This document shows, one piece after another, positions 1 to 3,840 of a DNA stretch of 6,517 nt. The DNA is from Parcubacteria group bacterium Athens0714_26. Its GTDB lineage: Bacteria; Patescibacteriota; Minisyncoccia; UBA6257; 02-FULL-45-10c. Both the position numbers and the translations under genes were made by a program. Each line of letters starts with the position of its first letter. Position 1 is the first letter of the stretch. Under the pieces are notes generated by a model. It ran no database searches and was not told where the DNA came from. It saw only the letters and a list, made by a program, of their open reading frames with translations. The stretch covers positions 18,668-25,184 of the forward strand of contig VMGU01000003.1 of assembly GCA_007376745.1 (NCBI GenBank), written 5' to 3'.

Positions 1-52
1 TAATGATGCTGGCCGCGAGTTTTATTGATTTTGCCGTTGCCTTAAGTTTCAT
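1..52 (-). CDS. Possible start of another small gene, cut by window edge
   Basis: An ATG at 52-50 opens a frame reading MKLKATAKSIKLAASII before the window ends. It lies 8 nt after the stop of the preceding mini-frame. The basic start followed by hydrophobic residues would fit a membrane or exported protein. There is no Shine-Dalgarno at normal distance, and only 17 codons are visible. Support is limited to its position in the same-strand series. Confidence 0.25.
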   Translation of the reverse strand, partial: MKLKATAKSIKLAASII

Positions 53-60
53 ATTTAATT

Positions 61-168
61 TCAAGTACTTCCATAATGTTTTTTACGAATAAACCAGACG
101 ATTGCCACCACACTTACAACGCCAGCGGAAACTATTGACTGCGTAACTTGTATAAGTTTTTCTAACAT
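61..168 (-). CDS. Possible 35-residue single-pass membrane peptide
   Basis: An ATG begins 5 nt after the ATPase stop codon and opens a 35-residue frame ending in TGA. Its layout is that of a small membrane protein: a short N-terminal part with one Lys, a hydrophobic stretch at about residues 12-29 (IVSAGVVSVVAIVWFI core), then a basic end (RKKHYG). The tight spacing suggests translational coupling to the ATPase. Small transmembrane peptides are known to modulate some P-type ATPases, but I do not recognise this one, and a chance frame is quite possible. No Shine-Dalgarno is seen. Confidence 0.3.
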   Translation of the reverse strand: MLEKLIQVTQSIVSAGVVSVVAIVWFIRKKHYGST

Positions 169-173
169 ATATG

Positions 174-1736
174 TTATGTAATATTTATTTTTCTTCGGTA
201 AAAAAATTTGCGTATCTCCTCGACCAAAATAATTGACCCGGTAATTGGAATAATAATAAACCATTCCGAAAGCGAGAGTGGTGAGGTGTGCAGGATTTTT
301 TGCAGGAATGGTGTATAGACGGCGGCAAGTTGCAAACATATAACCACTGCGGTTGCGCCCACTAGATACATATTGGAAAATGGATTCATTTGAAAAATGG
401 ATTTACTTTCAGACCTGCAATTCCAAGCATTGAACCATTGGAACACTGCCATGGTTGTGAGAGCGACCGTCCACCCTTTCGTAAGGTCTGCTTCAAAATA
501 CTGACTGAACATATAAAGTGTTCCGAGTCCCATTACTGGAGCCATCAAGAGCATTCGACGCGCCATAAAACTATCCACAATCCATTTTTTTGGTCGCTCA
601 AATTTTCCTTGCATTAATCCTTTTTCTTTTGGTTCCATAGCAAGTGCTGCTGTCAAAAATCCATCAGTGATAAAATTAAGCCATATAATCTGCGACGGCA
701 GAAGTGGAATCGGCCATTTTAGAACAAGCGCGCCAGAGATGTTAATAACCTCCCCAATACTAGTAGAAAATAGGAAAGTTAGAACTTTCTTGACCGTCTT
801 GTAAATATTTCTCCCTTCTTCTGTTGCCGAAACAATGCTTGCAAAATTGTCGTCGAGAAGCACGATGTCCGAAGCTTCCTTTGCCACTTCGGTTCCGATT
901 TTCCCCATTGCCACACCAAGGTCGGCGGCAACAAGAGACGGCGCGTCATTCACTCCATCTCCGGTCATGGCTACGATTTCACCTCGTTTGCGATAGGCCT
1001 GAATAATGCGAAGCTTGTGATCCGGCGTGACTCGCGCAAAAACAGAGGCGCGGGCGAGTTTTTCCGCCAGCTCGTTTACCACGCGCATATCCGCTTCTCG
1101 AACTTTCTGCATCGCTTCTTTAACTTCTACGCGGAGCGCGTCATTCATACCAAAAAAACCAACGAAAGTGAGCGGGGGTATTGCGTTTCCATCAACGCTC
1201 CGCCCAGTATCTTGGTTTATGGCATAAGCAACTACCCTAAAACCGTTTTGCGCAAGTTTATGAAATACTGCCTCGAGTTCCTTTTTCTTCTCTTCGTTGA
1301 GAGTCTTGATTTCATCTTTGTGCCAGACACTTTTACAAAGCTCAAATACTTCCTCTGGTGCTCCGATGATAGTAAGAAAATTTTTGCCGTCAACCGCACG
1401 AATTGTAGCGTGATACTTTTTTTGATAATCAAACGGTAATTCAAAAATTTTTGGTGCTTCCTGTTCCAGTGCGTCGTAGCGAAATCCAATCTTTTCTGAA
1501 AGTACCAATATCGCCGCTTCGGTTGGATCGCCGGCGATTTTCCAAGTACTGGTTTCTTCCAAAAAAGACAGTCGCGCATTGGCGCAGAACGCCGCAATTC
1601 TTCCACTAAAAAGCAGTTCGGGATGATTTAAGGGGTCAATAGTTTTACCATCAAAAATTGCTTCGCCCTTTGGCTCGTATCCACTACCGGTGATATTAAA
1701 AATTTTGCCATCCACATACACTCGCTGAATAACCAT
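174..1736 (-). CDS. P-type cation (Ca2+-type) ATPase, C-terminal fragment
   Basis: 520 residues from the first ATG, but homology begins 10 codons earlier at the phosphorylation motif DKTGT (1766-1752), so this ATG is probably not a native start. Visible parts are the nucleotide-binding domain with GDPTEAA (69-75) and IGAPE (124-128, Ile where the classical motif has Lys), the P-domain pieces VFARVTPDHK (232-241) and MTGDGVND (257-264), then M5-M10. Ca2+-site residues resemble SERCA: Glu329 in SIGEV (M5), and Asn354, Thr357 and Asp358 in NFITDG (M6). The SERCA M5 Asn (N768) is Ser here and the M8 Glu (E908) is Gln433. The conserved ITGDxxxTA segment and the following roughly 40 residues are absent between Val220 and Asn221. 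The basic C-terminal end is normal for the family. On its own this fragment lacks M1-M4 and the actuator domain and cannot pump. Confidence 0.88.
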   Translation of the reverse strand: MVIQRVYVDGKIFNITGSGYEPKGEAIFDGKTIDPLNHPELLFSGRIAAFCANARLSFLEETSTWKIAGDPTEAAILVLSEKIGFRYDALEQEAPKIFELPFDYQKKYHATIRAVDGKNFLTIIGAPEEVFELCKSVWHKDEIKTLNEEKKKELEAVFHKLAQNGFRVVAYAINQDTGRSVDGNAIPPLTFVGFFGMNDALRVEVKEAMQKVREADMRVVNELAEKLARASVFARVTPDHKLRIIQAYRKRGEIVAMTGDGVNDAPSLVAADLGVAMGKIGTEVAKEASDIVLLDDNFASIVSATEEGRNIYKTVKKVLTFLFSTSIGEVINISGALVLKWPIPLLPSQIIWLNFITDGFLTAALAMEPKEKGLMQGKFERPKKWIVDSFMARRMLLMAPVMGLGTLYMFSQYFEADLTKGWTVALTTMAVFQWFNAWNCRSESKSIFQMNPFSNMYLVGATAVVICLQLAAVYTPFLQKILHTSPLSLSEWFIIIPITGSIILVEEIRKFFYRRKINIT

Positions 1737-1761
1737 CTCATTTCTGGTGAGCGTTCCGGTT

Positions 1762-2880
1762 TTATCCCTGCAATCGCTTCACCAGCACATTACGCTTCGA
1801 CATTCTTAGAACGCCTGTTGCCAAAACTAAAGTCATTACAATTGGAAGCCCTTCGGGGATAATAGAGACAGAAAGTGCCACCGCGGTGGTGAACATCTCT
1901 TTGAGCGATTTGCCGGAAAGGACGCCGAGCACGATCATCGCGACATTGATAACGGCCACCGCGGCGATAATAACGCGAGAGAGATAACGAATATTAGTTT
2001 TTAGAGGAATCTCGGTATCAATCGAGGATATTTTCTGCGCAATTTTTCCAATTTCTGTTGCAAGTCCGGTAGCCACGACAACAGCAGTGCCATTTCCCCT
2101 CAAAATGTGTGTGCCCTTAAATACCATATTTTTCTGATCCGCCACTGGCAGACGTTCGTCTCTTCGAGCCTGAGGGCTCCTCAGAGCCTGAACGGCCCGA
2201 GGACTCAGCTCCTTCGACTGTGAAGTCTTCAGGACTGAATAGCCCGAGGGATTGTCACCGCTTTCTGCGGGACCCCGCCAGAGGCGGTGGTCGGCTAGCA
2301 CTACTGTATCGGTTTTGGTCACTGGTTCTGATTCTCCAGTAAGACTTGCTTCATCAGCTTTAAGGGTATTGGAGAAAATAATTCGCGCATCAGCTGGCAC
2401 TTTTTCTCCTTCTTGCAATACAATAATATCCCCGGGCATTACTTCGGTATCTGGGACGATAAGTTCTTTTCCATCTCGCAATACAGTTGCTGAAGTTTCG
2501 GCAAACTTTTTCAAAGCAAGTAGGGTGTTTTGCGCCTTGCCTTCCTGAATTGTTCCTATAATCGCATTAAAAAGAAGTACCGCAAAGATAATCGAAGCGT
2601 CAATAATTCCTCCCATTGTAAAGACTATGCCCGCTGCGATAAAGAGAATGTAAATCAGAGGACTTTGAAATTGCCGAAGGAAAATAAGGAGTAAACCATC
2701 CACCTTCCCTTCGGGAAGTTTGTTGAATCCATATTTTTGAAACCGCTCGGTCGCTTCTTCTTTTGTTAGGCCGCGTTCACGAGAATGGAGCAAATTAAGA
2801 ATATCGGGGACTGTTTTTGTATACCATCCCGCCTGCGCCGAGGCTTCGGCGGGCAGGGAAATTTGTTGCATTATTGCCAT
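1762..2880 (-). CDS. P-type cation (Ca2+-type) ATPase, N-terminal fragment
   Basis: 372 residues covering the cytoplasmic N-terminus, M1-M4 and the actuator domain of a P2-type ATPase that would pump a cation, probably Ca2+ or Mn2+, across the cytoplasmic membrane. Visible parts are the cation-ATPase N-terminal domain (about 20-60), M1/M2 (about 63-112), the actuator loop TGES at 181-184 (dephosphorylation), M3 (about 300-323) and M4 with PEGLP at 342-346, whose Glu corresponds to the SERCA Ca2+ ligand E309. Two insertions stand out: residues 9-18 (LPAEASAQAG), encoded by a palindromic repeat, and residues 198-248, a 51-residue stretch unlike the family. The frame stops right after KRL (370), before the phosphorylated Asp. 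The ATG lies 4 nt after the stop of the XRE gene. No Shine-Dalgarno is in range (a GAGG is 18 nt upstream), so translational coupling is likely. Family assignment is firm; ion specificity is inferred. Confidence 0.9.
   Translation of the reverse strand: MAIMQQISLPAEASAQAGWYTKTVPDILNLLHSRERGLTKEEATERFQKYGFNKLPEGKVDGLLLIFLRQFQSPLIYILFIAAGIVFTMGGIIDASIIFAVLLFNAIIGTIQEGKAQNTLLALKKFAETSATVLRDGKELIVPDTEVMPGDIIVLQEGEKVPADARIIFSNTLKADEASLTGESEPVTKTDTVVLADHRLWRGPAESGDNPSGYSVLKTSQSKELSPRAVQALRSPQARRDERLPVADQKNMVFKGTHILRGNGTAVVVATGLATEIGKIAQKISSIDTEIPLKTNIRYLSRVIIAAVAVINVAMIVLGVLSGKSLKEMFTTAVALSVSIIPEGLPIVMTLVLATGVLRMSKRNVLVKRLQG
2137..2289. repeat. 153-nt in-frame palindrome-rich insertion in the ATPase
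   Basis: This segment encodes ATPase residues 198-248, which break the usual actuator-domain sequence between the TGES region and QKNMVFKGT. It is exactly 51 codons and is flanked by an Ala-Asp codon pair on each side (GCCGAC and GCGGAT), resembling an imperfect target duplication. Its ends carry inverted repeats that match at 11 of 13 positions (2139-2151 against 2275-2287). Inside are smaller hairpins: AGACG/CGTCT at 2150-2161, CTGAGG/CCTCAG at 2170-2184 and CCGCC/GGCGG at 2275-2287. There is no coding capacity of its own. It resembles Rickettsia palindromic elements in behaviour, though relationship is not implied. Confidence 0.65.
2828..2858. repeat. GC-rich palindromic repeat inside the ATPase N-terminus
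   Basis: A GC-rich quasi-palindrome with an inner GCCGA/TCGGC stem (loop GGCT) and outer C-rich/G-rich arms. It is in frame with the ATPase and encodes residues 9-18 (LPAEASAQAG). The DNA around it is much more AT-rich. I recall repeats of this general form being scattered through Parcubacteria-type genomes, both between and inside genes. That is memory, not a search. Confidence 0.7.
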
Positions 2881-2884
2881 AAAA

Positions 2885-3088
2885 TTATTTGATCAAGTCC
2901 TCAATTGCGACATTGAGAGCTTTAGCAATTTTACTCACCACAAAAACCGACGGCTTTTTAATAACACCTGTTTCTATCTTGGTAAACGTTGTATAAGCAA
3001 CATCTGCCTTACGAGCAAAGTCATCTTGAGAAAGTCCTTGTTTTTGTCGTAGTTTCTTTATTTTTTGCCCTAATTGATTACTTTCCAT
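2885..3088 (-). CDS. XRE/Cro-CI family small HTH transcriptional regulator
   Basis: 67 residues, almost entirely one HTH_3 (Cro/CI) domain. GQKIKKLRQKQGLSQDDFARKA (about 7-28) is helix 1 plus the scaffold helix, VAYTTFTKIETG (about 30-41) is the recognition helix, and the region ends with the typical KIAKALNVAIEDLIK. Such proteins bind palindromic operators as dimers and usually repress. The gene stops 4 nt before the ATPase ATG on the same strand, which indicates co-transcription and suggests that it controls the ATPase and itself. The ATG at 3088 is chosen because the domain starts immediately after it. No Shine-Dalgarno is visible. A TATAAT box and an imperfect palindrome lie just upstream. 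Domain call is firm; the target is inferred. Confidence 0.88.
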   Translation of the reverse strand: MESNQLGQKIKKLRQKQGLSQDDFARKADVAYTTFTKIETGVIKKPSVFVVSKIAKALNVAIEDLIK

Positions 3089-3096
3089 ATATTGAT

Positions 3097-3110
3097 AACA
3101 TTTAACTGTT
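3097..3110. promoter_or_regulatory. Candidate operator palindrome upstream of XRE gene
   Basis: AACAGTTAAATGTT (minus strand) is a 14-nt inverted repeat with 6 of 7 base pairs matching. It sits 8 nt before the XRE start codon and downstream of the TATAAT box. Its size and symmetry suit a Cro/CI dimer, and the position suits autorepression. This is inference from symmetry only; no second copy was found nearby. Confidence 0.3.
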
Positions 3111-3129
3111 GCTTGATTTCGAACACAGC

Positions 3130-3135
3130 ATTATA
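3130..3135 (-). promoter_or_regulatory. Probable -10 box for the XRE-ATPase operon
   Basis: A perfect TATAAT on the minus strand, 41 nt upstream of the XRE start codon, predicts transcription starting near 3123. No good -35 lies at 17 nt; the nearest TTGAAA is 20 nt upstream, so activity may be weak or need an activator. Confidence 0.45.
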
Positions 3136-3140
3136 CTAAC

Positions 3141-3272
3141 AGATATGGGAACTTTTTTCAATTTTATCATTACCAATAAGCCCGCCCGAATTTCGCCAAA
3201 AGAAAACAGCGGAGTAAGCGGAGGATTCCCTGCTGGCAGGCAGGCTTTCCCTAAAAAATCACGATGTCCAAT
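3141..3272. other. Intergenic stretch between the XRE operon promoter and tRNA-Leu
   Basis: No convincing gene. Frames crossing it in both directions also run through the tRNA. It contains the palindromic repeat at 3229-3244 and a 6-nt T-run on the minus strand just after the tRNA (3254-3259) without a stable hairpin before it. Confidence 0.6.
3229..3244. repeat. Short intergenic GC-rich palindromic repeat
   Basis: CCTGCTGGCAGGCAGG, with CCTGC able to pair with either following GCAGG, lies between the XRE operon and tRNA-Leu. It is similar in composition and style to the repeat at the ATPase N-terminus. Its closeness to the tRNA 3' end (about 30 nt) could let it affect RNA processing, but no T-run follows it, so it is not a clear terminator. 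Confidence 0.5.
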
Positions 3273-3359
3273 TGGTGCCCAGGAGAGGATTCGAACCTCC
3301 AAGCCCTTGCGAGCGCTACCACCTCAAGGTAGTGCGTCTACCAATTTCGCCACCTGGGC
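3273..3359 (-). tRNA. trnL: tRNA-Leu (anticodon GAG)
   Basis: An 87-nt gene including an encoded CCA end. The acceptor stem pairs GCCCAGG with CCTGGGC, and the discriminator base is A as expected for bacterial tRNA-Leu. The D-arm region (TGGCGAAATTGGTAGACGC) is typical. The anticodon arm is CTACC-TTGAGGT-GGTAG, giving anticodon GAG, which reads CUC and CUU. A long variable arm follows, marking a class II tRNA. The T arm is GGAGG-TTCGAAT-CCTCT with one G-T pair. It has no intron and is transcribed from its own promoter just upstream. Confidence 0.97.
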
Positions 3360-3376
3360 AAATACTTTCATAAAAG

Positions 3377-3405
3377 ATTATAAATCAATTTGCCGGTTTT
3401 CTCAA
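3377..3405 (-). promoter_or_regulatory. Promoter of tRNA-Leu
   Basis: TTGAGA (3405-3400), a 17-nt spacer and a perfect TATAAT (3382-3377) on the minus strand. Transcription should start near 3370, about 11 nt before the mature tRNA 5' end. The upstream terminator hairpin ends 5 nt before the -35 box, so the tRNA is insulated from rplS. Confidence 0.75.
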
Positions 3406-3409
3406 TTTT

Positions 3410-3431
3410 AAAACCGCCGTGAAGCGGTTTT
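3410..3431. terminator. Hairpin terminator after rplS
   Basis: AAAACCGC pairs perfectly with GCGGTTTT around a 6-nt loop (CGTGAA), giving an 8-bp stem with A and T tracts on either side, so it can work on both strands. It begins 21 nt past the rplS stop codon. The minus-strand T-tract is partly inside the stem. Confidence 0.75.
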
Positions 3432-3452
3432 TAAATTTATAAATTCTATTTA

Positions 3453-3770
3453 TCAAACCCCCACTTTTTGCCTGGTCTGTTTTCTTGAAAGGCCACGGAC
3501 GTAGTAAAGCTTGGCGCGCGAAACTTTGCGCGGCGAACTTATGATGTCTATCTTTTTAATATCCGGAGAATGAATTGGGAATACTTTTTCCACGCCAACA
3601 CCCGCCAAAGTGGCGCGCACCGTAAAAGTCGCGCCTATTTCACTACCGTGTTTTCTGGCAAGCACAAGCCCATGAAAACTAGCGAGACGCTCCTTATCCC
3701 CTTCTTTAACCCGTTCATACACCTTAACCATGGCTCCGGGCTTTATTTTTTCTAAAATTTCCTTATCCAT
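3453..3770 (-). CDS. rplS: 50S ribosomal protein L19
   Basis: 105 residues from the ATG at 3770, a single-domain protein of the large ribosomal subunit that lies at the interface with the small subunit. Family signatures seen are KPGAMVKVYERVKEGDKER near the start, GLVLARK, TFTVRATLAGVGVEKVFPIHSP in the middle and RAKLYYVRG near the end. Length is within the usual range for L19. An in-frame TTG two codons earlier (3776) is possible, but the ATG fits family starts better. No Shine-Dalgarno is present; the predicted transcript begins only a few bases upstream. Stops are TGA followed directly by TAA. The gene is followed by a hairpin terminator and appears monocistronic. The usual trmD/rpsP partners are not in this window. 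Confidence 0.97.
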   Translation of the reverse strand: MDKEILEKIKPGAMVKVYERVKEGDKERLASFHGLVLARKHGSEIGATFTVRATLAGVGVEKVFPIHSPDIKKIDIISSPRKVSRAKLYYVRGLSRKQTRQKVGV

Positions 3771-3783
3771 AAACAATTAAATT

Positions 3784-3812
3784 ATTCTAATGCTTAATAG
3801 GCTCCCTGTCAA
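3784..3812 (-). promoter_or_regulatory. Strong promoter of rplS
   Basis: TTGACA (3812-3807), a 17-nt spacer and TAGAAT (3789-3784) on the minus strand, one mismatch from the sigma-70-type consensus. The predicted start near 3777 leaves only about 7 nt before the rplS ATG, so the message would be almost leaderless. Confidence 0.8.
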
Positions 3813-3834
3813 ACCTTTACAAATATGGTATTTT
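3806..3834 (+). promoter_or_regulatory. Possible divergent promoter of the DUF4012 gene
   Basis: CTGTCA (4 of 6 consensus bases), a 17-nt spacer and TATTTT preceded by TGG, an extended -10 arrangement. Its -35 overlaps that of the rplS promoter on the other strand. The predicted start falls at about 3841, the ATG of the DUF4012 gene, implying a leaderless message. Matches are modest. Confidence 0.35.
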
Positions 3835-3840
3835 AAATAT

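Larger units (their letters stand above)
174..2880 (-). pseudogene. Split calcium-type P-type ATPase gene (whole locus)
   Basis: The two reading frames 1762-2880 and 174-1736 are the N- and C-terminal parts of one P2-type cation ATPase. The first ends in KRL-Q-G-stop just after transmembrane segment M4. The second, read upstream of its first ATG, begins with DKTGTLTRNEM (Asp codon at 1766-1764). Family members normally carry about 14 residues (P-A-V-E-T-L-G-S-x-T-x-I-C-S type) between KRL and DKTGT. Only 4 nt remain here, so about 38 nt are missing and the frame changes. Simple ribosomal slippage could not restore the lost residues. With the second internal loss near 1076/1077, the locus is most likely non-functional, unless the gaps are assembly errors. 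The residue homology is clear; the pseudogene status is inferred. Confidence 0.75.

Noticed and set aside
1..92. Short plus-strand frame beginning with ATGATG at position 3 (29 residues, hydrophobic)
   Set aside because: It is antisense to the minus-strand series, has no upstream context in the window, and may only mirror hydrophobic codons.
169..339. Longer version of the small frame extending upstream from 168 to 339
   Set aside because: That part overlaps the well-conserved ATPase C-terminus in another frame; only the portion after the ATPase stop is plausible.
390..1439. Several plus-strand frames antisense to the ATPase
   Set aside because: They have no recognisable domains, odd composition, and lie opposite a conserved gene.
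1762..1775. Programmed ribosomal frameshift joining the two ATPase frames
   Set aside because: No slippery heptamer or downstream structure is evident, and slippage would not restore the roughly 13 conserved residues missing before DKTGT.
3102..3411. Frames on both strands across the tRNA region
   Set aside because: They run through tRNA-Leu and the palindromic repeat and show no protein family features.
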